A DNA stretch of 64,000 nt. Source: Bugula neritina (taxonomy: Eukaryota > Bryozoa > Gymnolaemata > Cheilostomatida > Bugulidae). Below are positions 10,958 to 21,173 of this stretch, one piece after another. Below the pieces are notes generated by a model. That model was given only the letters and a program-made list of their open reading frames with translations. It had not been told where the DNA came from and made no database searches. The position numbers and the translations under genes are program-made. Position 1 is the first letter of the stretch, and each line of letters opens with the position of its first letter. The stretch spans positions 11,851,722-11,915,721 of the forward strand of contig OZ037766.1 in NCBI GenBank assembly GCA_964035545.1, in the 5' to 3' direction.

Positions 10958-11732
10958 TCTAAATAAGTATAAATAAGATTCGGAATAACACTTCTCTATC
11001 TCTGAGAGAACAAGTGGTAATTTTAAAGAAAATAAATGTGATTTTAATTCCAATTTCATTGTAATCAGAACCTATCAATATGTATAGATGTATCATAATA
11101 ATGATGCATATGCTGCAGTTTGAATCTATATTTTCCATGCACCATAAGATTACTTTTCCATCATTTAATTGTGCTTCTTGTGAAAAAAGTCTGTCATTGC
11201 TGCGTAACATTACAATAGCTAACACATTATTCACGCTTTTAATAATAAATACTATAGTTTTTCTCTGTTGGAATTTTGCACCTAAGACAACAAGCAGTGC
11301 ATGATCTCACTCAAGTTCTATTAAGTCACTATATTGTTATATCGGTACGAGAATAAATAGAAATATTTCAACATTATTAATACAACATATTTTTTTTCTT
11401 TTTGATTTCTCTGGTTAAATGAAATATCCGTGTAACTTAATTTACACTATTATTTTACGATAATATTTTTGTTGACAGTATGTAAACAACTTGTGCATCT
11501 GATGAAATGCAATGAGGTTTGTGATTGTGTGTGTGTTTTATTTCATCATAATATAGTGTTTTACAACTAGCATAAGTTACAAGAGCAGACAAACAGTTAG
11601 AAAGGAAACATAGTAACAAATAACAGTATATAAAAATAAAGCTGTCGGAAGTGATGATGAGGCCCAGTGCGAAATAGCATGGTTAGTGGTACGCGGGCCC
11701 AATGTTGGCATAACCATACAAGGCACCACAGA

Positions 11733-13351
11733 TCACTCAACAGAGTGGAGGTTATGCTTCAATTCCGTTTTAAATTTACCAAGTGGCTGTATAATCTTTA
11801 AAAATTTTGGCAACTTATTCCACAGTGCAGTTATTACAAAATTGAAGGTGCGTTGACCAGCAAATGAGGAATAAAAGGGAACAGGAAGAGATTGCAACTG
11901 ATGACGAGTAGTATAGTGAGAGTGTGTCGAAAAGCTTCCTGAATAGTAGATTTTATGAGCTTTAATTAGCAGTTTGTACTTGTACAACTTGTCAACTGGT
12001 AAAATGTCTGATTTCCTAAACAGGTCTTTAGAATGATATCCAAAAGGTTTGCGGTGAATTATATGGACAATTTTCTTTTGAAATTTTATCACTCTATCAA
12101 AATAGACCCTAGGGTCCATCTTGATATAGTGATAAAATTTCAAAAGAAAATTTAATGCATCCAGCTGGATGCATTCCCATGATTCTATAGAGTAGCACAG
12201 CCTGGAATGTATAAGCGAATAGTATAACATAATCAAAATTCTTTTAGGAGCGAATGCATTTAAATGATAAAAAAGTCCTGAAATTGGTCGAAGATTTAAT
12301 AATATTTTCTGAATGTGGGATGACCAGTTTAAATTTCTATCAATTATCACACCTAAAAAATTTACTTCGTCAGCTGCTGTTATTGGTTTGTCGTTTATTG
12401 TTAATTTTAAATCAAATTGGAACTTATTTTGATAGTTCTTAAAAATAATGTAAGATGTTTTTTCATAATTAATTGTTAGCTTATTTATCTGGCACCATTC
12501 ACATAGTCTTTTAAGATCAGAAGAGATTTTCCCATATTCGTTGTTTAAATTTTTTGATTTTAGAAATAAGTTAGTATCGTCAGCATATAAAATTGGTGCT
12601 ACATATTTTAAGGTTTCGCAAAGATCGTTGATATAATATATTAGGAACAAGGTGGGACCTAGCACAGATCCTTGGAATACACCGCAAGTTATAGTTTGTG
12701 TATTGGATAGTGTATTGTTTGTTTTTGTGATTTGGGTTCTTTCTGTTAAATAATTATGCATCCATTTGATAGCAGATGAGCTAAAATTATATTTTTTAAG
12801 TTTACAAATTAAAATGTTGTGGTTCAAATGCTTTACTGAAATCAATAAATATGCCTAGTACGAATTCACCTTTATCAAAAGATTCTAGAATTTTGTTTGT
12901 AAAGTTAGAAATTGCGTCTGATGTACCCCTGTTATGTCTAAATTCAAACTGATTTTGAGTAAGGAGGTTATTGTTTTCTAAAAGGGCCAGTATTTGTTGG
13001 TTTATTAATTTTTCCATTACTTTGCTGAAGATGGGTAAAATTGAAATAGGTTGATAATTCCCACATTCATTGACAGAACCTTTTTTATATAATGGTGAAA
13101 CTTTAGCTATCTTTAATTTCGTTGGTATTTTTCCACAATCGATAGAACGGTTAATAATTTTACATAGAGGAGTAGTAATAATGTCTGACAAACGCTTAAC
13201 AAAGTTGGCGGAGATTTGGTCAAGGCCAGAAGCTTTATTTGGCTTCATTTGCGTTATGAGTGTTAACACTCTAGTTTCATTAACATGTTGAAGTTCAAAA
13301 GCACCATCAGTGCTGTTACTAATTTCAGAGTGAGAAAGCCGATGATCATTG
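11733..13351 (-). pseudogene. LINE ORF2 reverse transcriptase, broken
   Basis: Two overlapping frames (13269-12802 and 12845-11733) hold RT motifs in order: NKASGLDQISANFVK, FIDFSKAFE, GSVLGPTLFLIYYINDL and the catalytic YADDTNLF, then LGVIIDRNLNW and a C-terminal region ending HNLHSVE. The frame change comes from a deletion of about 8 bp just after FIDFSKAF, where the sister copy reads FDTIDHNI. A local inverted duplication at 12069-12175 disturbs the C-terminal part. The 3' untranslated region is 11527-11732. Confidence 0.85.
12069..12175. repeat. Two adjacent palindromes from a local inverted duplication
   Basis: 12069-12152 is an inverted repeat with 42-nt arms (three mismatches) and centre gaccct/agggtc. 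It is followed by a perfect 22-bp palindrome at 12154-12175 (AATGCATCCAG/CTGGATGCATT). The sister LINE (about 28,395-28,440) has one plain copy of this sequence, so the palindromes formed after the copies separated, most likely by fold-back template switching. Confidence 0.85.
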
Positions 13352-13993
13352 TGTCAGATCAGAAAATGCATAGTGTTTTGTGTTTTTGCAGAGTAGATAC
13401 TGCACAATAATGTAATACATTTACAGAGAATAATATGCTGGTAGTGATTATAGTGTAATGGATTCTCATCCTCTATTGTTCTGAAATAACTGCGTGCATC
13501 AGTATACTATAAATACTGTTGCGTATCGTTCTTAATGCTGTAATTATAGTTAAGTAAGCTAGCTTGCTAATGCCTAAGTATGGTGATTACTGTTAAGCTT
13601 TCAGCATAATGTAATTTTACTGAAATACGCATTCTGAAGTTATGTAATATCTCTTTTACTAATAGTGCTTTTCTTTTGCTAATGTTACTTTCTTTTGTGT
13701 GTGTCCTTTGTTGCTGAGATCGGCATTTCGGTCTTCCGAAATGCCGATATTCGGCATTTTGGAACCCGATCTCGGCAACAAAGGAATGTCTTTGTCTCGC
13801 TTGTATATAAAAGCCAGCGAGTTCCAGTGTAGTTCAGACTACTACTGGAGCTCGCTGGTAGTAGGACCACATAAGCTGTATCTGATGCAAATAAAGTTTA
13901 TCTTTCATTCGTATTCAAATACCTGGCTTATTCTCTCTAACGCAAAGAGTATGTTCAAGCACTAGTTGCATTCATAACCCACAGTTTACTACA
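13352..13993 (+). repeat. Gypsy-type 5' LTR in composite insertion
   Basis: About 640 bp from TGTCAG to tttactacat, immediately before a PBS. It contains a TATA box (13804-13812) and a downstream AATAAA (13890-13895), the normal U3-R order. No second copy of this LTR is in the window. Confidence 0.6.
13705..13858 (+). promoter_or_regulatory. LTR promoter flanked by strong palindromes
   Basis: TATATAAAA lies at 13804-13812. Just upstream, 13705-13784 is a nested palindrome: outer arms CCTTTGTTGC(T)GAGATCGG and its complement, inner arms CGGCATTTCGG/CCGAAATGCCG. Just downstream, CCAGCGAG (13814-13821) pairs with CTCGCTGG (13851-13858), with a further near-complement TCCAGT/ACTGGA inside. Expected transcription start is within the second repeat. 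Confidence 0.65.
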
Positions 13994-13994
13994 T

Positions 13995-14011
13995 TGGTGG
14001 CAGCAGTGGGA
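13995..14011 (+). other. Primer binding site, tRNA-Leu-like
   Basis: TGGTGGCAGCAGTGGGA follows the LTR. It differs at one base from the PBS of the young Gypsy element at 29250 and is complementary to the 3' end of a tRNA-Leu (…TCCCACYGCTGCCA-CCA). Confidence 0.75.
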
Positions 14012-14044
14012 TTATACGAATAGCTAGTTGCTGGAAGAAAGAAG

Positions 14045-14224
14045 ATGGCCCCAGGGGACCCAGCCCCTGAGGCAGCGGAGACACCAACCCTCACTGTTGA
14101 GGCGTTGGTCACAGCCCTCCAGGAATTGCGGGGGCAAGGACAGGCATCACCTGGTGACAGGTATCGCCTCCAGCCCCCGAATTTCGGAGGAGAAGGAGAC
14201 GTGTTGGGATTTGTAAAATTTTAA
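14045..14224 (+). pseudogene. Truncated Gypsy gag N-terminus
   Basis: From ATG, 59 codons begin MAPGDPAPEAAETPTL and reach DRYRLQPPNFGGEGDV, which parallels DRYRLKAPTFTGEEEV of the Gypsy gag at 29282. The frame then reaches TAA within AT-rich sequence. G+C content is far above the surroundings, as in the other Gypsy coding region. The junction to the second element is at or near 14,199. Confidence 0.6.
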
Positions 14225-15590
14225 CCTAGTCTTACATGAACACTAATTGGTAAACAAACATGAATAAAACCGGGACGTATATGATTATTCAATCATATTA
14301 ACATATAGATGACATTTAACGTTAATTATATACTTGATGAATTATACAAATTTGATATAACCTGGTGTTTTACTTCACTTATAAAATCTAATAACTACAA
14401 AGTCAACACGTGAACAACAACTAACACATATTATTATATATATTATAATCTTATTATAAAACATATATTCCAGAATATGAGTCATGGTAAAAATGATGCT
14501 GGTAAAACTTATAATCCCTAGAGATCTTTATATGGTCAAAGTCCAGAAATTCTCATCAACAACTCCTTTCCTATTACATTTTTTTAAACTGAAAGCTGCG
14601 GGCCAACCATGCAGCAACTTACTTGGTTGATCAACCTCAGAAATCCAAAACAACCCGACTATAAAAGGCAGCACAGAAGCAGCAACAGCATTCAACGATC
14701 AGAGGAGGATATCGACGATAAGAGGAGCAACCAATAATCAGAAGAGCCATAGCGTATTTAGTTTTACACGAAATTATTTAGAAACTCAGTTAAATTTAAA
14801 CCTAATCAATTTTGGAGTGAGAAGTTCTATTGTAAGTAACTTGATTTATTTTTCTTGTGATGTACTAATTTTTATTATTGTTTGTTTTATTACTGTATAA
14901 CTTGTACTTAGAGAAGTCATCATTGAATTGAAAATTTATTTTGAAGTTGCATAAATTACATTTGAAGGAATATTGTTGACATTTGGAATTTATTGAGTTA
15001 CATAGGTTGTTTGAGGAAACTGTCTTGGAATTGTTTGATTTTTTAAGTTACACCAAATTTATGTTTAACAGGCTTATCAATTTTTGTTGCCAGTATATTA
15101 TACACAGCGGGATTTCAAAGGGTCGCTAGGATATACATATATATATATATATATATATGTTTGTTTCATTTCTTTTGGGTTTGGTTATTATAATTTTTCT
15201 TGTCTTATAATTTTGTTTCCATATTATTATCAAATAGATATTTTAAAACGCATGCAAAATCCATAGTTTTGTTCATTTCCGGAGAGGCAGGTCCTAAATT
15301 TGTCTCACGAAATTTATAACCTGAGCGCTACCATTACACAATAACACATAGAACCACACATATTGTTTATACCTCTGATTACCTCTGATGAGGTAGAACG
15401 CTCTTGACCATCATATGACGTTAGTAGAGCGCCTCATGTGTGTGACAGTGAGTGCTCCGTTTTTTTTAGTGCTTCCGCATTACCGCTGATATTATTCAAT
15501 TTAGATAGTGATATTTAAAAGGAAAATTGATAGGTAAGCTAGGTAAATCCTCTCATGTCGCGTATCGTTCTTGGTAAGAAACTTTGGTGG
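14203..15590 (+). repeat. Second LTR-like segment in composite insertion
   Basis: AT-rich, beginning TGTTGGGATTTGTAAAA, with TATAAAA at 14660-14666 and a possible PBS-like tttggtggtaacagc near 15,582, followed by a short ORF from ATG at 15612. A TA-dinucleotide run lies at 15135-15159. These suggest U3, R/U5 and leader of another LTR element, but no partner LTR is visible, so the call is weak. From 15,690 to 15,956 I see only AT-rich sequence. Confidence 0.35.
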
Positions 15591-15956
15591 TAACAGCTAG
15601 AGCGAGAAGAAATGGAGTTGGGTAAACCTTGGGTTGCTGATCTCGTAGTTACGGACATAAATAATATTGCCAAACCAAACCATTAATAAACATTTGTCGA
15701 GCGGAGATAACTCCTATATTTTTATTCTACAGTTATTGAATTGCCGACACTAATTTCAAAGCAGAATTATCAAATAATATCTAACTTGTTAATTGTCTCC
15801 CCTTGAATTAATCATCAAGCGAAAAGGTTATTTTCATTCAAGTAATAAATATATAAATATACACATATTTCAATAAGTCTATAATTATTAAATATTATTA
15901 AAGTTATTGTATTGTTAATTAAATTATTTTATTATTTTATTTTCGTTCGACAATTG

Positions 15957-16792
15957 TTAGCAAATTTAGAAGCTAGACGCTTTCCAATATTACTAAAGTA
16001 AGAGTTAAATTTTTCAGCTATTTCTGTATCGCTTAAGGCTACCCGAGATGGATCTTGATAGCATACTATAAATTTAGATGGAAGCTTTGGACTAGTATTT
16101 TTTGGTTTTCTCAAAAGCTCATTGTTTATTAATTCCCAAATCTGTTTTGGATTAGCACAGCTTCTATCTAAAGCTTCTAGAAAATAATTATACTTTGCAC
16201 TTCTCAGTTGCTGTTCAGTTCTCAATCTTTTATATTTAACTTCCAACTTTGTACTTAATGGAGATTTTCGCCAATTTCTATAAAAACGATTTTTCTTTTT
16301 TATCATAAACAGAAGATCCCCATTTATCCATGGCTTTGAAATGCTTTTATTTTTAGCAAGCTTTGCTCTATGCTCTATTTTACAGCTGTTTATAGGTTCA
16401 GTAAGTTTTTGAAGGAATTTAGAATGTTCAGAATGTTCATTTGCTTCAACACGGTTTTCTAACAACTGAAGTTTATTAATTTTAGCCTCCATAGCTGCAA
16501 TAGAGATAGCCATTGCTTTATGCTGAGTTTGAATATCTTCATTCTCTTGGTGAATAAACTGCAAGGACCTATCAAATTCACTTTGTTTACTTTCAATGGT
16601 GTTCAGCCGACTTTCAATAGTTGCGAGCTTGCTGAGAATAACATTCAATTTGTCATTAATGTCTGTAAGTTTCTGAAAAGTATCTTCCTCAATATCTGAT
16701 GTAGATCTAGTACTTTTCTTAGCAGGCATAATGATGGATCCGTCATGTACTAAACACTTACCCGATAGAAATATCACCACCCTCACATCCAA
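15957..16792 (-). pseudogene. LINE ORF1 fused in frame to ORF2 remnant
   Basis: A 286-codon open frame (16792-15932, its last codons in the flanking insertion) starts upstream of MPAKKSTRSTSDIEED, carries a long coiled coil (about residues 30-130, e.g. LNVILSKLATIESRLNTI), and passes at EHSEHSKFLQKL directly into the ORF2 linker (KIEHRAKLAKNKSI). The intervening ORF1 C-terminus and endonuclease are deleted compared with the sister LINE. The join near 16,425 has the repeated gaatgttcagaatgttc. Probably an accidental fusion. Confidence 0.75.
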
Positions 16793-19700
16793 GATTCACC
16801 AGTGTGTGTTGGTTGATTTAATCCTTGGTCATTTATTAGCTGATCTAAGTTTCCTTTATGTTGAAAGCAAAGTTTGAAAAATGTCCTGCTGTAGGCTACT
16901 TCTGGCTTTATATAGCAAATCTGTGCCAACCTCAATGGTAGTTAAATATGCAGCTTATTCAATAACCTGTCAATCAAGTACTCTCCCTTGACTGTCCATG
17001 CACCGCTCTGATGAACATACAGTTAGGTGGGCAGGTCTATGGATATGGTAACCTGCTGTCATTCTATTTTAATAATCTAAAATAAACACCTAATAGTGGT
17101 GTCAAAAGAGCGGAAAAAAACAATTTGAAGCATGTGATGTGAAGTTTCATTGCACTTTGGCAATACAAATACACTGGTTTTTGTATTGCATTAATAAGCT
17201 CATACTGCATGGTGTAAAAATTAGTTTAGATTTCCCAACAAGTTTATGTAATGTAAAATTGTTAAACATGATTATAGAGCAAACAATTGTGATGACTTTC
17301 ATATCAAAGCAGCAGCAACACTATATAATATAGCAGTATAATTATACAAATTATGAAGAAAATGATCAGTCATTGTGTTAATTGTCTTTCACTTTGACAG
17401 AAAAAAGTTTAGTTAAGTTCTATAGCTACCATATACGTACATATGTATTGTGTTCATACAAGTGAGTTAAAAAAACGCAAACAAAATAAACTGCCAGGTT
17501 ACCATTTTATATTAACTCACTAATATTGGATGTTTTATAGCTCTGCAATTTTTTAAGGTTGAAGTTGAATTTGAAAATATTTACTTAGTAGGATATAACT
17601 ATAGATTTGAAAGCATCACAGTTGATAAGTTTTCTAATTGTTAAGTACTCATCATTTGTTTTTGAGTTGCTAAAACCAACATCATTCTTTTTTGTTCAGT
17701 TTTATGTTATGTTTTATTAACGATTTTTAAAAAAAATAAATAGATGCAATAATTATGCTCGTAAGCTCAACCCATGTGTGACAACTAACAAGAAGTACAT
17801 GATGATTGAAACATGTGTGCAAAAGCATGACGATTGGAACACCATCTGTGTGAGAACTCTGAGTCTGTAGTGGTAAAACATCACGTGGCTGTTAGTTTGG
17901 ACGCTGCACGTGTCAGTTGCTACTCTTGCATAATAAATGAGGTGTCATACAATTATGAAAAAATAGTACAAAAATGCAGGAGATGTAATTGTTTGAGAAT
18001 TGTTGTTGTTTCTGTGTTGATAGTAGTTCAATGCTCACTATTCTATTGCTTAGAAATACTGTTTTGAATAAGTTATTGCTATATAATGATATTATGAATA
18101 TATATATGAGGTGAAAGCAGACCAATTAGGATAATGCAAATTATGAAAATATAGAAAATTGACAAATTTGTAGCTCAAGTCAAATTTATACTCAGGTTGT
18201 ATCCATAATGAAGATGTCATATTCTATACATTGATATCTGATAAAATATTACAACACCTTTGTACAGTTGAAATAAAAGCTCTTAAATTAATTCAGCTAT
18301 AATCTAGATTCTAGTGTCATGCCAACAATTAACTTCAGTTACTATATATAGCTGGGAAAAAACCCAAAAAAATTTAAAATATTCCAGTTCACAAAATTCA
18401 TTTCATGCCAATGTAGGTAGCAAATTAACATAATGATTGTGGGTAGAGGAAAATTTGCATCAACTCTGTAAATATTTGTAGTTACTTCATGGACAAATAT
18501 AAGACATTCCACCCTGTTGTTTCAGCTACATGTGACTGGCCTAAAAGTAGAACACTCTTTGTTTGCATTATTCAACCAATTGCATAAATTTAAATCTGTT
18601 ATGAAAACCTTCAAGCTAGACCAAGTGGTTAGATACAAACAAGTGAATTACATAGACATGATTGTAGTAGTATTAATTCTTTTTTGTACATATAGTTTGA
18701 TGAATAACATTCCACATATCAACTGAATATTTGAAACATATATGATGTTATTCTGGTTATGTATTATGTTATGAAAAGCACAAACATAAATGCTGTAAAA
18801 ATAGATAGGAGTAAAAAGTTATAAAATGCTTTATAAGCATATAACATGCAGCAGGTGTATTCATTAGCTGTGAACCAGTAAGAGTTTGTTGAAATTAACA
18901 GAATCAAAACTGAACTGAATCTGCATTGATTTAGATGTTGGGCAGACTTTAATTTCACTTTCTGAGGTCGCAATGTCTCTATAGGACGTATTTGCTTAGC
19001 TTTGTAAAATTACCACCAATTTTTTTCAATTTTCTTCTCTTTTTCAATTTCAGTGCAATTTTATGAAAAAAACTCCGTATATACAATACAGTTTATAATC
19101 AAAAAGAAAAATTGAATATGTTGAGATCGATATAATAAAACAATTTGGTGTTTTTTGTATGTAATGAATGTCTCTAAATAAGTATAATTAACAATCAGAA
19201 TAACATTTCTTTATCTCTGAAAAACCAAGGTGTAAATTCAAAGAAAATTAACATAATTTTAATTCCAATTCCATCATAATCAGAACCTATCAATATATAC
19301 AGATGTATCATAATACTGATGCCGCAGTTGGAATTTATATTTTCCATGCACCATAACATCACATTTCCATCATTTAATTGTGCTTCATGTAGAAAAAGTC
19401 TGTCACTGCTGCGTAATATCACAATATCCAACACATTATCTACACTTCTGTTAATAAATATTAGTTTTTCTCTTTTTTCTGTTGGAATTTTACACCTAAG
19501 ACAACAAGCAGTGTATAATCTCACCCAGGTTCTATTAAGTCACTATATTGTTATATTGGTACGTATAAGAACAAATAGAAATATTTCAACATTAATATTA
19601 CAACAGATTTTATTTTTCTCTTTGATTTCTCTGGTTGTGAAACAACCTTGTAACTTTTACACCATTCTTCTACTTTAATAGATATAAAGTCCGAGTACGG

Positions 19701-20091
19701 GTTTAAATACAAGGCTTAGGATATATATGTTTTGCAAACTATATAGATTCAACATTCTGCATCACATCAGGAGTTTTGAACTTCACTGATGCAATGCAGT
19801 CATTCACTACTTCTGCTAACACTTATTATACTCTATTGTATCATGCTAGTTTTTAGTGATACAAAAGAGAAAACAACTACACTGTTTTTATGTTCATACA
19901 TATTTTTCCTCCTAAATAATAATTAATCCCTCAATTACTTGGCGTAGCAATCCTCTGCTTTTCAATTCATTACTTTTTCAAACTCATTGACATTGATTGT
20001 GCTGCATATATACTCACCCCTAGTACTAATGGAAGATATCCATGTAGGCATGGTTGTACCGTAAAACCATACATGTGTTTTCCGGTTTTAG

Positions 20092-21173
20092 GTGACGGTC
20101 TTAGAGTCAGTAGATAACCCGACCCATCGCCTTTGTCTGTGTAATATTCACTTGTACTTTCATCCAATGGCAGAGGCTGTTAGATTGATTCAAACAACAG
20201 TGTCTCTGCATCACATTCAGCACATCAAATGCTTGTGCAAGTCTCAAGAGTGTATGAAACAATCACCTGGACACTGAATGTATACACATGTGTTATAAAC
20301 ATTTCCAACAGAAACAACTATAGCCTGATGTGTCATCAATTATCCTGCTGGTTTCATAATCACAAGATGTCCACGGTGTTTTGTGGTGACTAATTTTTTA
20401 CCTGATGAGCAAACAGTGCAGTTTATTCTTAATAGATATATTGACCAGTCTGACAAAGTCTTTTCACAGGGTTTGTATTACTGAGTATTACTGCATGTAT
20501 TGTTACATGGGTATTACTATATTACTATATAATTATTACTAGGTAACAAGTATTACTATATTTTTCAATAAGATTTACCTTTGAGTTAACTGTGACATGC
20601 TCTAGATATTTGGTAACAAATAAACATGGACCTTCTCAAACTGCAACATACAGTATTCCTTTTAAAATTATTAGATATGGAGTTGTCTACACTATATTGA
20701 AGTTTTAAAATTGTTCATGTTTTAGTAAATATACACGGCTTCACAATATATGCATTACAGTCATTACATATTAGATATAATATAATATGCTACAGTTGTA
20801 ATATACTAACATTGATGCATAAACAGGTGCAACCTGTAGTTAGGCCACATATTTAGATGTCACTCAATGTGCATAAACTTTGTAATGCACCACAAATTTT
20901 ATCTATCATCCTTTCTCAAATGATGTGTATAAAATGTCTGGTTTGGAGTTGCGACACACTTTGCAGTTCTCATTAGCCAGTGGTTTCTCTCAGTTTACAA
21001 ATTATGTGCCAGTATTTAAGGAATGCATAGACTACATATTCTATGAGACAGAGCATATCTGTGTAGAGTTCGTAGTACCTATGCCGTCTGAAGTTCAATT
21101 AGGTGGACGCAGTCCTAATGAAAACTTTCTTTCTGACCATATTCTCGTTATTTGTGACTTCTGTTGGAAGTAA
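20092..21173 (+). pseudogene. PDE12-like 2',5'-phosphodiesterase 3' end, copy 1
   Basis: Three exon-like pieces are seen. 20092 to about 20250 starts after an acceptor (gttttag) and carries CNIHLYFHPMAEAVRLIQ, matching the HLYWHP...RLIQ motif of PDE12 in the endonuclease/exonuclease/phosphatase (EEP) superfamily. 20356-20472 reads STVFCGD and then a TAA stop where other copies have CGDFNS. 20925-21173 is an open last exon with FTNYVPVFKECIDYIFY, then LSDHILVICDFCWK and TAA. The premature stop and the missing upstream exon (present at 49665-49766) mark it as a pseudogene. Confidence 0.75.

Larger units (their letters stand above)
4906..11480. repeat. 3.1-kb internal tandem block B2 with LTR insertion
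   Basis: This is the second tandem copy of the block. It begins inside the former exon sequence (tgtaaacaacttgtgcatc) and ends at the same junction near 11,466-11,480. Its extra length is the 3.5-kb Gag-protease LTR element at 6600-10115. It has the SINE (10737-10957) but not the 48-bp insertion present in B1, B5 and B7. Confidence 0.8.
13352..15956 (+). mobile_element. Composite LTR-element insertion within the LINE
   Basis: The insertion starts TGTCAGATC and ends TTCGACA, and is flanked by ATTG (13348-13351 and 15957-15960). The sister LINE gives the empty site (gatcattgttagcaaa near 36,533). The left part is a Gypsy-type LTR with PBS and the start of gag (to about 14,200). The right part looks like LTR/leader of a different element with its own TATA box. 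The ends do not match as LTRs, so this is a rearranged or chimeric element. No complete polymerase gene is present. Confidence 0.6.
11527..16884 (-). mobile_element. LINE, unit 1 copy (degenerate, interrupted)
   Basis: A non-LTR retrotransposon on the minus strand. Its 3' end with an ACACACAC tail is at about 11527 and its 5' end near 16884. It has an ORF1 coiled coil and an ORF2 reverse transcriptase of a CR1/L2-like type (inference from motif style). A composite LTR insertion splits it at 13352-15956, with ATTG on both sides. About 1.3 kb covering the ORF1 C-terminus and most of the endonuclease is deleted compared with the unit 2 copy. It sits at the same site as the 27.8-38.8 kb copy. Confidence 0.85.
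11481..19700. repeat. 3.1-kb internal tandem block B3 with LINE insertion
   Basis: This third copy of the block is split near its start by a LINE (11527-16884). Block sequence resumes at 16,885 (ctacttctggctttatatag) and runs to about 19,700, where it passes into the PDE12-like pseudogene flank. It has neither the SINE nor the 48-bp insertion. The empty SINE site reads aatgaatgtctctaaataag near 19,168. Confidence 0.8.

Noticed and set aside
13699-13965. 88-codon ORF across the LTR palindromes
   Set aside because: It spans the TATA box and start region of an LTR and consists largely of palindrome sequence.
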